Notes: generated by a model not told the origin, from the sequence alone. A DNA stretch of 64,000 nucleotides from Candidatus Propionivibrio dominans (GCA_016709335.1 JADJNC010000006.1:124001-188000), one strand, 5' to 3'. Shown: positions 19,622 through 30,765, numbered from the stretch's first letter. Program-made: numbers and translations.

Positions 19622-19625
<4 letters not shown>
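19020..19625 (+). CDS. 2-hydroxychromene-2-carboxylate isomerase-like protein (DsbA/kappa-GST family)
   Basis: This 201-residue thioredoxin-fold protein begins with [17 protein letters not shown]; the Ser before Pro-Tyr is the glutathione-activating serine of HCCA isomerases and kappa GSTs. The C-terminal [20 protein letters not shown] is the cis-Pro and substrate loop. HCCA isomerase acts in naphthalene breakdown, but copies in liu operons probably act on another substrate. The stop overlaps the liuB start (19622), so translation is likely coupled. Confidence 0.85.
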
Positions 19626-21232
<1,607 letters not shown>

Positions 21233-21237
21233 ACAGC

Positions 21238-21377
21238 AAACCACCAAGTCACCAAGGGCACCAAGTGGCACCAAGTTTAAAATCTTCGTGGTGCTACTGC
21301 TCCCTCTTAGCAAATACCTTTTTGCATTTCTTGGTGAATCTTTGTGCCCTTGGTGACTTGGTGGTGAAAGGTTTTTA
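21238..21377. repeat. Dispersed inverted repeat, CACCAAGTCACCAAGG family (copy 2), inside the liu operon
   Basis: ACCACCAAGTCACCAAGGGC at the left and CCTTGGTGACTTGGTGGTGAAAGG at the right form a long hairpin of about 140 bp that fills the whole liuB-liuD gap. Its right end supplies AAAGG five bases before the liuD ATG, so the element gives liuD its ribosome binding site. Confidence 0.8.
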
Positions 21378-23414
21378 ATGTTCAACAAAATTCTCATCGC
21401 CAATCGCGGCGAAATTGCCTGCCGGGTGATCAAGACGGCGCGGCGCATGGGCATCCGTACCGTCGCCGTATTTTCCGAGGCCGACGCCAACGCGCGGCAC
21501 GTGCGACTGGCCGACGAAGCGGTGTGCATCGGCCCGGCGGAGGCGCGTGAATCCTACCTGGTCGCCGGGCGCATTCTCGATGCGGCCGGACGCACCGGCG
21601 CGCAGGCGGTGCATCCGGGCTACGGCTTTCTTTCGGAGAACGATCAGTTCGCCGAGGCTTGTGCCGCCGCCGGTATCGTTTTCATCGGCCCGCCGGCGGC
21701 AGCCATTCGCGCCATGGGCTCGAAGTCGGAAGCCAAGAAGATCATGGGTGCGGCCAACGTGCCGCTGACCCCCGGCTACCATGGCGACAATCAGGAACCC
21801 GCCTACCTGCACGCGCAGGCCGAAGCCATCGGCTACCCGGTGCTGATCAAGGCCGCCGCCGGCGGCGGTGGCAAAGGCATGCGTCTGGTCGAAAAAAGCG
21901 AGGATTTCCTTGCCGCGCTGGCCTCGTGCCAGCGCGAGTCAGCTTCGTCGTTCGCTTCCGAACACATGTTGATCGAAAAGTATCTGACGCGCTCGCGACA
22001 CATCGAAATCCAGGTTTTCGCCGACACGCAGGGCCATTGCGTCCATCTCTTCGAGCGCGATTGCTCGGTGCAGCGTCGCCACCAGAAAGTGCTCGAAGAG
22101 GCGCCGGCGCCGGGCATGACGGCGGAACGTCGTGCGGCGATGGGCAAGGCCGCCGTCGATGCCGCCAGGGCGGTGGGTTATGTCGGTGCCGGTACGGTCG
22201 AATTCATCGCCAGCGACACTTTCACTCAGGACGGCACCTTCTACTTCATGGAGATGAACACCCGCCTGCAGGTCGAGCACCCGGTAACCGAAATGATCAC
22301 CGGGCAGGATCTTGTCGAGTGGCAATTGCGGGTCGCCAGTGGCGAACCCTTGCCGCTGCGCCAGGATCAGCTCGAGATCCGCGGTCACGCCCTCGAAGCA
22401 CGCATCTACGCCGAGGACCCGGGCAAGGACTTCCTGCCGTCGACCGGCCGTCTGCTGCATCTGTCGCCACCGGCCACGAGTCTCAACGTTCGCGTCGATA
22501 CCGGCATCGAGCAGGGCGACGAGATCACGCCCTTCTACGATCCGATGATCGCCAAGCTGATCGTCTGGGACATCGACCGCAACGCCGCGCTGGCACGCAT
22601 GCGGCAGGCGCTGGCCGATTACCGCATCGTCGGAGTCACGGCCAACGTCGACTTCCTGTCGCGCCTGGTCGCCTGCCCGGCGTTTGCCAACGCCGATCTC
22701 GACACCGGCCTGATTGAAAGGAGCCGTGATTTTCTCTTTCCGGCTGCGGTCGAGCCGCCGAGAAATGTTTTCTTCATCCTCGCTGTTGACGAACTGCTGC
22801 GCGAGCAGGCCTCGGCACTGGCCAAAGCCGCTCATTCGGGCGATCCGTGGTCGCCGTGGAGTTCGCACGACGGCTGGCGCCTGAATATCCAGTCGCGACG
22901 CACCTTCACCTATCGCAGCGGAGAAACCGCACACGAAGTCAGCGTCGCCTACGAGGCCGATGGCTGGCGCCTGACGCTGTCCGGCGAATCGGTTCTGGCG
23001 CGTGGCCGGATGCTCGACAGCGGCCAGTTTGCCGGTCAGCTCGCCGTTGAACTCGATGACCGTCGGCTGGTGGCCAGCGTAATCGCGGTCACAGTAAAAC
23101 ACGAACAGAGACGTCACGTCTTCCTCAACGGAACGGCCTGGATCGTCCTGCGCGACGATCCGCTGCATCGGGTCGAGGCCGGCGGCGTGCACGTTGGCGG
23201 CCTGACGGCGCCGATGCCCGGCAAGATCGTCGCGCTGCTCGCCACGCCGGGGCAAAGCGTCGACAAGGGCGCGCCGCTGCTGATTCTTGAGGCGATGAAA
23301 ATGGAGCACACGATCACCGCGCCGAAGAATGGTACGGTCAAGGCTTTCCGCTATGCGGCCGGCGATCAGGTGGTCGATGGCGCGGAACTGGTCGAGTTCG
23401 AAGCGGAGCCGTGA
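21378..23414 (+). CDS. liuD: 3-methylcrotonyl-CoA carboxylase, biotin-carrying (alpha) subunit
   Basis: The 678-residue protein begins MFNKILIANRGEIACRVIKT, the biotin carboxylase N-terminus. The ATP-grasp glycine loop KAAAGGGGKGMRLV is near residue 155-170. The C-terminal biotinyl domain carries EAMKMEH with the biotinylated Lys641. It carboxylates biotin with ATP and bicarbonate for LiuB. Complete and in frame. Confidence 0.94.
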   Translation: MFNKILIANRGEIACRVIKTARRMGIRTVAVFSEADANARHVRLADEAVCIGPAEARESYLVAGRILDAAGRTGAQAVHPGYGFLSENDQFAEACAAAGIVFIGPPAAAIRAMGSKSEAKKIMGAANVPLTPGYHGDNQEPAYLHAQAEAIGYPVLIKAAAGGGGKGMRLVEKSEDFLAALASCQRESASSFASEHMLIEKYLTRSRHIEIQVFADTQGHCVHLFERDCSVQRRHQKVLEEAPAPGMTAERRAAMGKAAVDAARAVGYVGAGTVEFIASDTFTQDGTFYFMEMNTRLQVEHPVTEMITGQDLVEWQLRVASGEPLPLRQDQLEIRGHALEARIYAEDPGKDFLPSTGRLLHLSPPATSLNVRVDTGIEQGDEITPFYDPMIAKLIVWDIDRNAALARMRQALADYRIVGVTANVDFLSRLVACPAFANADLDTGLIERSRDFLFPAAVEPPRNVFFILAVDELLREQASALAKAAHSGDPWSPWSSHDGWRLNIQSRRTFTYRSGETAHEVSVAYEADGWRLTLSGESVLARGRMLDSGQFAGQLAVELDDRRLVASVIAVTVKHEQRRHVFLNGTAWIVLRDDPLHRVEAGGVHVGGLTAPMPGKIVALLATPGQSVDKGAPLLILEAMKMEHTITAPKNGTVKAFRYAAGDQVVDGAELVEFEAEP

Positions 23415-23430
23415 AGAGCGGCCTGGGTGA

Positions 23431-23459
23431 TTGATAGGCCAGCGATTTTTGTTTAGTAT
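23431..23459 (+). promoter_or_regulatory. Sigma-70-type promoter of the toxin-antitoxin pair
   Basis: TTGATA (23431-23436) and TAGTAT (23454-23459) are separated by exactly 17 bp, with a start expected near 23466. Downstream AACGTTATAACAACGG contains the palindrome GTTATAAC, a possible autoregulatory site for the AbrB-type antitoxin. It gives the pair, and through it liuE, a promoter independent of LiuR. Confidence 0.55.
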
Positions 23460-23488
23460 TACAAACGTTATAACAACGGAGTTTAACC

Positions 23489-23713
23489 ATGTTCGCCCTG
23501 AAACTGACCCAGATCGGCAATTCGGTTGGCGTCGTACTGCCCAAGGAGTTGCTAGGTCTCCTGCATGTGGAGAAAGGCGACACTTTGTATGCAACCGAAT
23601 CGCCTGAGGGCGTCCGCCTGACACCGTTCGACCCGGAATTCGAACAGCAGATGGATGCCGCCCGCAAGATCATGAAGTCCCGTCGCGACGTATTGCACGA
23701 ACTCGCGAAATGA
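23489..23713 (+). CDS. AbrB/MazE-type antitoxin
   Basis: The 74-residue protein begins MFALKLTQIGNSVGVVLPKE, the swapped-hairpin AbrB DNA-binding fold of MazE- and VapB-like antitoxins. The acidic C-terminal part should wrap the toxin. The stop overlaps the doc start by four bases (23710-23713), the usual coupling of such pairs. It would neutralise the Doc protein and repress its own promoter. Confidence 0.85.
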   Translation: MFALKLTQIGNSVGVVLPKELLGLLHVEKGDTLYATESPEGVRLTPFDPEFEQQMDAARKIMKSRRDVLHELAK

Positions 23714-24105
23714 ATGGCTGGCGCTGGATCGATTACAGCGTGGTGTGGGCGGTACACGAATCGCAACTTGCAGAGCATGGCGGTTCCGTCGGGGTGCGCG
23801 ATGAGGGTCTTCTCGCTTCGGCGCTTTCGCGGCCACGCAATCTGGCGGCCTACGGCACACCGGATGCTGCCGATCTTGCAGCATCCTATGCGTTCGGCCT
23901 GGCCCGGAACCATCCATTCATTGACGGTAACAAGCGTACCGCCTTCGTTTGTGCCGAGTTATTCCTTATGCTCAATGGATGGTCGTTTACGGCAAGCGAT
24001 GCGCAATGCGTTACGCAGATGCTGTTGCTCGCTGCCGGTGACCTCTCCGAATCCGCTTACGCCGCCTGGCTGCGCTCCGGCTGCGTCGAATTGAATACGC
24101 CATGA
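23710..24105 (+). CDS. doc: Death-on-curing (Doc/Fic) family toxin
   Basis: This 131-residue Fic-fold protein has the motif [11 protein letters not shown] at 68-78, matching the catalytic HPFx(D/E)GNKR pattern with His68 present. Doc toxins phosphorylate and block elongation factor EF-Tu. The partner antitoxin lies directly upstream. The doc stop overlaps the liuE start (ATGA at 24102-24105), so translation of a housekeeping catabolic enzyme is coupled to a toxin gene. Confidence 0.88.
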   Translation: MNGWRWIDYSVVWAVHESQLAEHGGSVGVRDEGLLASALSRPRNLAAYGTPDAADLAASYAFGLARNHPFIDGNKRTAFVCAELFLMLNGWSFTASDAQCVTQMLLLAAGDLSESAYAAWLRSGCVELNTP

Positions 24106-25025
24106 GCTTGCCCAGGCAAGTAAAAATCGTCGAGGTCGGCCCGCGCGACGGGTTGCAGAACGAGCCGCAGATCGTTCCTGCCGCCGTCAAGATCGAGTTG
24201 ATCGAGCGTCTCGCTGAAGCGGGTCTGGCGGCCATCGAGGTGACGTCCTTCGTGCCGTCCCAATGGCTGCCGCAGATGGGTGACAACGACGAGGTACTGC
24301 GCGCCGTGCTGTCGAGTCCGCGCCGCAAGCCGGGCGTGGCCTATCCGGTGCTGACACCCAACCTGAAGGGGTTTGACGCGGCCGTCGAAGCCGGGGCGAC
24401 TGAAGTCGCCATTTTTGGCGCCGCTTCCGAGGCTTTTGCACAGAAAAATATCAACTGCAGCATCGCCGAGAGCCTGAAACGTTTCGACGCCGTTCTCGAT
24501 TCAGCGAGTGCGCTGGATATCCGGGTGCGCGGCTATGTGTCCTGCGTTGTCGCCTGCCCTTACGAAGGCGCGGTCGATCCGGAAAAAACGGCATGGGTGG
24601 CCGGCAAGCTCTACGAGATGGGCTGCTACGAGGTTTCGCTCGGCGATACGATTGGCGCCGGTACGCCGGCCTCGATACAGCGCATGATCGAGGCCTGCAC
24701 GAAAGACGTACCGATCGACAGGCTGGCCGGTCATTACCACGACACCTACGGCATGGCCATCGCCAACGTCTATGCTTCACTCGAACTCGGCATGGCCGTG
24801 TTCGACAGTTCGATCGCCGGTCTCGGCGGCTGCCCGTATGCCGCCGGCGCCTCGGGCAACGTGGCGACCGAGGATCTCGTCTATCTGCTGCACGGCCTGG
24901 GGATTGAAACCGGTATCGACATGGAGAAATTGCTGATGGCCGGGCAGTTCATTTTGCAGCAGCTCGGTCGCCAGCCCGCCGCGAAGTCGGCCAAAGCCTT
25001 GCTCGCCCGACGGAGCGCCCGGTGA
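24102..25025 (+). CDS. liuE: Hydroxymethylglutaryl-CoA lyase
   Basis: The 307-residue TIM-barrel protein has the N-terminal [12 protein letters not shown] motif and the signature [19 protein letters not shown] with its reactive cysteine and metal ligands nearby (GHYHDTYG). It cleaves HMG-CoA to acetyl-CoA and acetoacetate, the last step of leucine breakdown. It overlaps doc upstream and the DUF1289 gene downstream, so the toxin-antitoxin pair has been fitted seamlessly into the operon. Confidence 0.93.
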   Translation: MSLPRQVKIVEVGPRDGLQNEPQIVPAAVKIELIERLAEAGLAAIEVTSFVPSQWLPQMGDNDEVLRAVLSSPRRKPGVAYPVLTPNLKGFDAAVEAGATEVAIFGAASEAFAQKNINCSIAESLKRFDAVLDSASALDIRVRGYVSCVVACPYEGAVDPEKTAWVAGKLYEMGCYEVSLGDTIGAGTPASIQRMIEACTKDVPIDRLAGHYHDTYGMAIANVYASLELGMAVFDSSIAGLGGCPYAAGASGNVATEDLVYLLHGLGIETGIDMEKLLMAGQFILQQLGRQPAAKSAKALLARRSAR

Positions 25026-25252
25026 CTGTTTCGCCGCATGCCGTGGCCGCACCGGCGTCGCCGTGCATCGATGTCTGCCAGATGGACCAGGTCAGCGGGT
25101 TTTGCCGAGGCTGCTTTCGCACGCTTGAAGAAATCTCCGGCTGGAGTCGCGCCGCGCTGGATGAGCGGCTAGCGATTCTCGCCGCCGTCGAACGGCGCCG
25201 AGCCGAGCACGACCCCTGCGGCGATGAATTTCGCGGAGATTGCGATCGATGA
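25022..25252 (+). CDS. DUF1289 family small cysteine-rich protein
   Basis: The protein is 76 residues from a GTG overlapping the liuE stop. It carries [26 protein letters not shown] spacing: a CxxxC followed by a CxxC that probably binds metal, then the WxxxxxxxR segment of DUF1289. Function is unknown. Members often sit next to catabolic or tRNA-modification genes. Confidence 0.8.
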   Translation: MTVSPHAVAAPASPCIDVCQMDQVSGFCRGCFRTLEEISGWSRAALDERLAILAAVERRRAEHDPCGDEFRGDCDR

Positions 25253-25273
25253 AAATTTCCCTGCGGCCTCCTG

Positions 25274-26188
25274 ATGCTTCCTGAAAGCCTGCTGGTTCTC
25301 GAACGGGGCTGGCTGTCGTCGAACAACATCGTCTGTTTCGAAGGCGAGCAGGCCACGCTGATTGACAGCAGCTATGTCACGCACGCCGCACAGACCGTTG
25401 CTCTTCTAAAGCACGCGCTCGATGGCCGCCGCCTGACGCGCTTGCTCAACACGCACTCGCACTCCGACCATATCGGGGGCAACGCCGCCGTGACGGAGGC
25501 TTTCGCCTGCCAGGTCATCGTTCCCGTCGGCATCGACGCGACGATTGCCGAATGGGACGAAGAGGCGCTGCTCCTGTCGCCGCTTGGCCAGTCGGGAGCG
25601 CGCTTCCGGCACGACGCGACGATTGCCGAGGGTGACGAGATTGAACTCGGCGGCCTCAACTGGCGCGCCATCGCGGTTCCCGGACACGACATGGACGCGC
25701 TGGCCTTTCACAACGCCGAGCGGCGCATCCTGATCTCCGGCGACGCGCTGTGGCGCGATGGCTTCGGCGTCATATTCTCCGAGTTGCTCGGCCACCCGGA
25801 CGATGCCGGTGGTCTCAAGGCAACGCGTCAAACCCTCGACCGGCTGGCCCGTCTGCCGATCGACGTCGTCATCCCCGGTCATGGCGCACCCTTCGTTGAA
25901 ATCGAGGATGCTTTTGTGTGCGCCTACCAGCGGCTCACCGCCTTCGAGCACAGCATCAACCGGCTGGCGCGCCATGCCCTCAAGGTGATCTTCGCTTTCG
26001 CCATGCTCGAGCGGCGACAACTGGCGCGCCGCGATCTGCCGGCTTTTCTGGCCAGCCTCAGCTTCTGCCAGAGCATCAATGCCCGTTACCTGGGCTACGA
26101 AAAGGACACCCTCGCGCAGTGGCTGGCGAGCGATCTGATTCGTGCCGGAACGCTCAAGGAAAAGGATGGTGTGCTGATTGCCGTATAG
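25274..26188 (+). CDS. Metallo-beta-lactamase-fold hydrolase
   Basis: This 304-residue MBL protein has THSHSDH at 60-66 (HxHxDH), a GHDMDAL second ligand region and SGDALWRDGFG. The C-terminal ~70 residues are helical. It is the last gene of the liu run, 21 bp after DUF1289. The likely role is hydrolysis of a thioester or glutathione/CoA adduct; the substrate is unknown. Confidence 0.83.
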   Translation: MLPESLLVLERGWLSSNNIVCFEGEQATLIDSSYVTHAAQTVALLKHALDGRRLTRLLNTHSHSDHIGGNAAVTEAFACQVIVPVGIDATIAEWDEEALLLSPLGQSGARFRHDATIAEGDEIELGGLNWRAIAVPGHDMDALAFHNAERRILISGDALWRDGFGVIFSELLGHPDDAGGLKATRQTLDRLARLPIDVVIPGHGAPFVEIEDAFVCAYQRLTAFEHSINRLARHALKVIFAFAMLERRQLARRDLPAFLASLSFCQSINARYLGYEKDTLAQWLASDLIRAGTLKEKDGVLIAV

Positions 26189-26443
26189 GCGGGTCGACGA
26201 TGGCTGTTGCCGATATCGGCGAAGCATTTCACACATTGCTGCCGATGAATCAGAGCCAGCGGAAAATCAGCAACCTCGAGCCGGATCGACTGCTTGTCGA
26301 AATGGCCTACTCACACTTTCGAACCAGAAGAGACCTTCGCCGTCTCTGAGCCTCAACGGCAGGTTACCCAGTTAAGCCGCAGCACAGAGGGTGACTGACT
26401 TTGAGCGCGGACAACGCAAGCGCAACACTTAGCCGCATTACCC
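26189..26443. other. Gap with a doubtful 49-residue frame
   Basis: ATG 26200 to TGA 26349 could encode 49 residues (MAVADIGEAFHTLLPMNQSQ...) with no recognised family and no clear ribosome binding site. I do not call it a gene. Confidence 0.3.
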
Positions 26444-27220
26444 TCAAGGTCGTGTAGCCTTGGTAGCGATGGCCACCGGAGAATAAGTGCTGAACGGCCA
26501 TGTGTCGTCGTACCAGTGGTCTTCGTACAACCCCGTTATGACAAAACCAGCATCTGTCTGTCCACCGATTTGTGAGGTAAGTGAGTGGCTGAACTCAAGA
26601 GGCTGGCCTGTTTCAATTTTGGCCTTTAGCCGGTTCTCGGACAGGCTCTCCTCATCCGAATAGGGCAACGAATACCTGACTACTAATTGTCCAGTGGATT
26701 CCACCTCGTCGTGGTCGAACAGAAACATCGCCGGGTTCATGAATCCGGACAAGAGCGTGCCGCCGGGACGCACTACGCGAAAGCACTCGCGCCAAACGAC
26801 GTCAACTGCTTTGACGAAGACGTTTGACGCTGGATGGACGATAAGATCGAAACATTTATCCGGGAAGCATTGCAGGTTTGCCATGTCACCTTGGACGCAT
26901 TGAATGCTGAGTCTTTCGCGGGTAGCAACTATCTGATCTTTCCGCAGTTGTTCGTCGGATAAATCAAAACTGACGACGGCTGCCCCCGCTGCAGCAAGAA
27001 TCGGCGCTTGCTGGCCGCCCCCCGAGGCCAGACAGAGAATCCTCTTACCCCTGATGTCAGCAAGCCACGCTTTGGGCACAGGCGTCTTTGGGGTGAGAAA
27101 AATTTCCCAGTTGCCATCGCGGGCGGCATCGATGGTGGCCTTATCGACAGGTTGTGCCCATACGCTGGTGGACATGGCCCCTACGTTCCAGCTATGACGG
27201 TTACGTTCCAGGTAGCTCAT
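26444..27220 (-). CDS. SAM-dependent methyltransferase, class I
   Basis: The 258-residue protein has a Rossmann methyltransferase core: motif [18 protein letters not shown] (about 61-77), then [11 protein letters not shown] (motif II acidic residue) and QGDMANL. It is of the Methyltransf_11 type. The product is unknown. It is oriented like the SDR gene upstream and starts 33 bp after the SDR stop, so the two may be cotranscribed. Confidence 0.82.
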   Translation of the reverse strand: MSYLERNRHSWNVGAMSTSVWAQPVDKATIDAARDGNWEIFLTPKTPVPKAWLADIRGKRILCLASGGGQQAPILAAAGAAVVSFDLSDEQLRKDQIVATRERLSIQCVQGDMANLQCFPDKCFDLIVHPASNVFVKAVDVVWRECFRVVRPGGTLLSGFMNPAMFLFDHDEVESTGQLVVRYSLPYSDEESLSENRLKAKIETGQPLEFSHSLTSQIGGQTDAGFVITGLYEDHWYDDTWPFSTYSPVAIATKATRP

Positions 27221-27253
27221 GGGGTCAGATAATCGGCGCTTGTTCCGGGCACG

Positions 27254-28066
27254 CTACTGTTTAGCAGAAGCAGGGGCTGCAACAGCGCCGGCCAGGATAC
27301 CGCCATCCAGGTTGAGCTCTGCGCCGTTCATATACCCGGCCTCATCCGACGCGAGCATTACAGCCACGGCCGCCACTTCCTCCGGTCGCCCAAAGCGGCG
27401 CATTGGGCATTCCTGTACGAATTCGCGCATCCTCTCTTCACGCTCAGGGCCATCGCCGAGCATCGGTTCCCACATGGGTGTCAGGATGGCGGCTGGATGG
27501 ATTGAATTGCAGCGAATCGGCAATCCCTGCTCGGCGCAGTAGAGCGCCACCGTCTTGCTATGGTTGCGCACAGCGGCCTTCGACGAGGCATAGGCGGCCG
27601 CTCCTGGAATGCCGACCAGGCCGGAGCGGGAAGAAATATTGATGATCGAGCCCGCGCTGGTCGACTGGCGCATCGCCTGAATGGCATGCTTGCAGCCGAG
27701 GAAGACGCCATCCAGATTGGTGCGATGCACGGCATGCCAGTCATCGAGCGCGACATGTTCCGGATCATGCACAAAACAGCCATCCTCGAATCCCGTAATG
27801 CCGGCGTTATTGACGAGTACATGCAAGCCTGCACGCTCGTTAATAACCTGAGTCATGGCGGCCTGCCACTGACACTCTTCGCGTACATCGAGAGGGATGT
27901 AGCGGGCCTGACTACCCAAGGCGGCGGCAAGCGCCCGGCCCAGGGAATCGTAAATATCGCTCAAATAGACGAAGGCACCATTCTCGACGAAGGCAGTGGC
28001 AATCGCCGCCCCGATGCCGCGCGCTGCCCCAGTCACCAAGGCAGTCTTGCCCTCAAGACGTTTCAT
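27254..28066 (-). CDS. Short-chain dehydrogenase/reductase
   Basis: The 270-residue protein is a classical SDR: cofactor loop TGAARGIG (about 13-20), NNAG, catalytic Ser in INISSRSG and YASSK with the Tyr-x3-Lys pair. The C-terminus [10 protein letters not shown] is typical. An acidic residue after beta-2 (LSDIYD) suggests NAD(H). The substrate is unknown. The start overlaps the stop of the DHFR-like gene by four bases. Confidence 0.88.
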   Translation of the reverse strand: MKRLEGKTALVTGAARGIGAAIATAFVENGAFVYLSDIYDSLGRALAAALGSQARYIPLDVREECQWQAAMTQVINERAGLHVLVNNAGITGFEDGCFVHDPEHVALDDWHAVHRTNLDGVFLGCKHAIQAMRQSTSAGSIINISSRSGLVGIPGAAAYASSKAAVRNHSKTVALYCAEQGLPIRCNSIHPAAILTPMWEPMLGDGPEREERMREFVQECPMRRFGRPEEVAAVAVMLASDEAGYMNGAELNLDGGILAGAVAAPASAKQ

Positions 28067-28629
28067 GACACGCCTCCTCCTTTGTGATCTGCCTCCTTTG
28101 GAAACGGAGAGCGGTAGCTGGTTTGGACGAGGCCACTCGGCAAGCGGCGTACCTCGTTTGCCTCCCAGGCCGAGCGGTTTTGAAGACCGTGGAACAGCCC
28201 AATGCCGTCACCGAGGATGACAGGCACCCACGACAGTGTCAGTTCGTCGACCAGGCCGTCGGCCAATCCCTGGCGAACAACTTGCCCACCATCCAGATAA
28301 ACATGTCGCGCACCTTGCTCCCAAAGTCGCTCCAGCACCTCATGCAGCGGACCGGCCTGAGCCATCTCTCCGTGCCGAGCAAAAAATGGACGATGCGTCA
28401 TCACGACGACCCGCTTTCCAGAGTATGGCCAGGAATCAAAAGACAGCACCTTTTCATAGGTGTTGCGTCCCATCAGCAGCGTATCAATGTCATGGAGCAG
28501 GCGCTCGTAGCCAGTTTCCAATGCGCTGTCCGTGGCGTAGAGATTAAGCCAGGAAAGATCGCCATCCGAGCCGGCGATAAATCCGTCGAGGCTCAAGGCA
28601 AGAAATACGCTGACGACTGGACGATCCAT
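28063..28629 (-). CDS. Dihydrofolate reductase family protein (RibD C-terminal domain type)
   Basis: This 188-residue protein begins [20 protein letters not shown] and has [11 protein letters not shown] and [12 protein letters not shown], the conserved elements of the YwjB/RibD-C reductases. These bind NADPH; their substrates are mostly undefined. It is translationally coupled to the SDR. GC and codon use look like the neighbours. Confidence 0.87.
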   Translation of the reverse strand: MDRPVVSVFLALSLDGFIAGSDGDLSWLNLYATDSALETGYERLLHDIDTLLMGRNTYEKVLSFDSWPYSGKRVVVMTHRPFFARHGEMAQAGPLHEVLERLWEQGARHVYLDGGQVVRQGLADGLVDELTLSWVPVILGDGIGLFHGLQNRSAWEANEVRRLPSGLVQTSYRSPFPKEADHKGGGVS

Positions 28630-29053
28630 GAAAATGCAGACCTGCTTCTAGAAGCCTTAATTTAAGCATGTCGACTCAAGGTCGAGAAAGGCCCAGTTCC
28701 TCCCGTAGGTCGTCCGGCAGGTTTCGGTATGAACCAGTCCTTGAGATGGCTAGTCTGGAGTGGAGACGACGGGCGGCTTGTGGCCGGGACTTGACAGCAA
28801 AAACCGCGCCGGAAAGCTGCCTTTCGCGAACACACTATACCTCAGGCAGCCGAAAGGGGTCAGCGTGAATTCCAGATTTAATCAAGGTTAAATGACCCCG
28901 ATGGCTTGTTAGACGGGTTATTCGGCGGCCGCCCACATGAGCCTTACCGAAATGGGTAAAAGCGTCCTCATTTCTTGAGTGCTATGCTATCCGGGTCAGT
29001 GTCTAGTATCGGGCATGGCGGAGCCCGTGTGACGCTACGCTCAGGGGGAAAAC
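28630..29053. other. Intergenic region with GGGGTCA/TGACCCC inverted repeat
   Basis: Arms GGGGTCA (28856-28862) and TGACCCC (28893-28899) flank an AT-rich core. Such ends are common beside REP-type repeats. No gene is seen. AGGGGGAAAAC just before 29054 is the ribosome binding site of the lipoprotein gene. Confidence 0.45.
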
Positions 29054-29716
29054 ATGACAAAACTTACACTGTTGATTGTGATCGTCGTTGCAACTACGCT
29101 TGCATCGGGCTGCGCGACCGTTACCAAGGGCACCACGCAGCCAGTCACGCTACACACGGATCCCGATGGCGCGACATGTGACGTGACACGCGAGCTCAAG
29201 AATGTGGCGAGTCTCAGCGCCACACCAGGGCAAGTCATAGTGGACAAGGCATGGGGGTCGATCGACGTCTCTTGTCGCAAATCGGGTCACCAGCCGACGG
29301 AGGTACGCGTAGACTCCGAGGTTCAGGGATGGACCTTCGGCAACATCCTGATCGGCGGCATCATCGGGTTCGCGCTTGACGCAGCGAGCGGTGCAATGCG
29401 GCAGTATCCGCAGTTCATCATGTTGACACTCGTGCCAGAGGAGTTCGCTAGTGCCGAGGATCGTGATCGCTACCTAAGCGAACGCCTCTCGCGGTTCGAG
29501 GAGGAGGCAGCAAAGGCGACCCAATTGCTCGATAAGAACTGCAGCGCGGATGCTTGCGCCGCTGAACGCATGGCGCTGCAAGAAACGAAGGAACGGCGTG
29601 TCGCATTACTCCGCGAGCGGGTTGACAAAGCACGAATACGGGCGCCCGCTGCTGCAGGGATACCGTCGGCGAAGCCCTCGGACGCGCCCCCGGCAGCGAA
29701 GTTGCCTGAAGGATAA
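29054..29716 (+). CDS. Putative outer-membrane or periplasmic lipoprotein of unknown function
   Basis: The 220-residue protein has a lipoprotein signal peptide ending LASGC with Cys20. A beta-rich domain (PVTLHTDPDGATCDVTRE) follows, resembling the PEGA-like or DUF-type domains that start CATxxxGTTQ. A hydrophobic segment IGGIIGFALDAASGA at about 100-115 precedes a charged coiled-coil part (DRYLSERLSRFEEEAAKA) and a Pro/Ala-rich tail. The N-terminal CATVTKGTTQ pattern is found in many proteobacterial lipoproteins. The role is unknown. Confidence 0.75.
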   Translation: MTKLTLLIVIVVATTLASGCATVTKGTTQPVTLHTDPDGATCDVTRELKNVASLSATPGQVIVDKAWGSIDVSCRKSGHQPTEVRVDSEVQGWTFGNILIGGIIGFALDAASGAMRQYPQFIMLTLVPEEFASAEDRDRYLSERLSRFEEEAAKATQLLDKNCSADACAAERMALQETKERRVALLRERVDKARIRAPAAAGIPSAKPSDAPPAAKLPEG

Positions 29717-29776
29717 CGGCGGCGACATCACCTGCAATCGACCGACAACTTCAGCAATGGCCGATTAATGAGATCT

Positions 29777-29810
29777 GTTAATCAGCCGTTAATCTCACGC
29801 CGCCTACACT
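29777..29810 (+). promoter_or_regulatory. Direct-repeat response-regulator-like site and -10
   Basis: GTTAATC at 29777-29783 and again at 29788-29794 are spaced by 11 bp, the geometry of OmpR/PhoB-type response regulator sites. TACACT (29805-29810), ten bases further, is a possible -10. It lies upstream of a small membrane protein and the LTXXQ protein gene. The binding protein is unknown. Confidence 0.45.
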
Positions 29811-29841
29811 GTCTTCACTCCATTAACAGAAGACCAACCAA

Positions 29842-30009
29842 ATGAAAACTCAATCCACGATCTCCCCCAGTCTGTTTCATAAATTCGTCAGTTTATTCCT
29901 GGTGACGATGACCCTGATCTTCCTCACGGTTCCCTACACTCTGTCCAGGCACCCCGGCGAATCCTTGCCGGCCGGATCGACCCAGACCTTGAGCGCTTCG
30001 AGCAATTAG
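29842..30009 (+). CDS. Small single-pass membrane protein, 55 residues
   Basis: ATG 29842 to TAG 30009 encodes MKTQSTISPS, then a hydrophobic segment FVSLFLVTMTLIFLTVPYTL, then a short Ser/Pro-rich tail. It has the layout of small stress-induced membrane peptides. The repeat-bearing promoter lies 30-65 bp upstream. I know no family for it; it may be a leader peptide instead. Confidence 0.45.
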   Translation: MKTQSTISPSLFHKFVSLFLVTMTLIFLTVPYTLSRHPGESLPAGSTQTLSASSN

Positions 30010-30214
30010 CTTGTGGTACCTTGCTGTACCCGGGGTGGCCGGAGGATGGATGGATAGACTGGCAACCGCCAGCGCTCAGCAAAAGCGGGCAAGCAGGAAA
30101 AAAGCGGTCTATGTACGCCAGCAGACAGAAGGATCACTGAAAACACCTTAACTTCGAGCGCGAGTCATCCATTGGCCCACTAAATTTCTCAATTCTTGTT
30201 AAAGGAAAATCGCC
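30010..30214. other. Intergenic, no gene seen
   Basis: The 205 bases between the small membrane protein and the LTXXQ gene contain GTTAAAGGAAAATC before 30215, a usable ribosome binding site. No terminator or promoter was convincing. Confidence 0.4.
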
Positions 30215-30709
30215 ATGACCCGCTATCGCATTCTAGTCACATCCATACTCCTGGCTTCGAGTCTTGGGGTTGTTGCCGCACCACTTGTTACCGACCCACA
30301 GAACTGCGGCCCCATGGGGCCACGCGGAGAGAATTGGAAACAACGTTCCGGAAACATTGAAATGCATCACCAGAAGTTCCACGCCGCCCTGAAGCTGATG
30401 CCTGAACAGGAAGGCGCCTGGAAGAAGCTGATGGATTCAGAGCCGGCTATGGCAAAATCCAGACCAGCGAATTCAGAAGACTGGTCGAAACTGACGACCC
30501 CGGAACGTGCGGATAAGATGCTGGAACGCATGAAAGAGCATCAGGCGCAGCAGACTGAGCATGTTGCTGCTCTCAAGGATTTCTATGCAGTGCTCACGCC
30601 TGAACAGAAGAAGACCTTCGACGACTTCCATTCCTCGCCGCGCGCAGGAATGCGGGCGATGCCGCAGAATCGTTCTTCAAGCTCAGTAAATCCGCCCAGC
30701 AAACCCTGA
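30215..30709 (+). CDS. Periplasmic LTXXQ-motif (Spy/CpxP-like) protein
   Basis: This 164-residue protein has a Sec signal peptide (MTRYRILVTSILLASSLGVVAA). A helical region follows with one clear LTPEQKKTFDDFH motif near residue 128 and a related LMPEQEGAWKKL near 66, the two-repeat pattern of Spy and CpxP. Such proteins are periplasmic chaperones or stress sensors. The tail is Ser/Pro-rich. It follows the small membrane protein on the same strand. Confidence 0.8.
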   Translation: MTRYRILVTSILLASSLGVVAAPLVTDPQNCGPMGPRGENWKQRSGNIEMHHQKFHAALKLMPEQEGAWKKLMDSEPAMAKSRPANSEDWSKLTTPERADKMLERMKEHQAQQTEHVAALKDFYAVLTPEQKKTFDDFHSSPRAGMRAMPQNRSSSSVNPPSKP

Positions 30710-30765
30710 GCTCCTGAGCTTTGTACGAAGCGACTGGCGGCCTCGCCGCCAGTGCCGATGCGCTG

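Noticed and set aside
23489..24105. AbrB-Doc pair as part of a prophage or plasmid remnant
   Set aside because: No phage or plasmid genes are nearby; overlaps with doc and liuE show a stable place in the operon.
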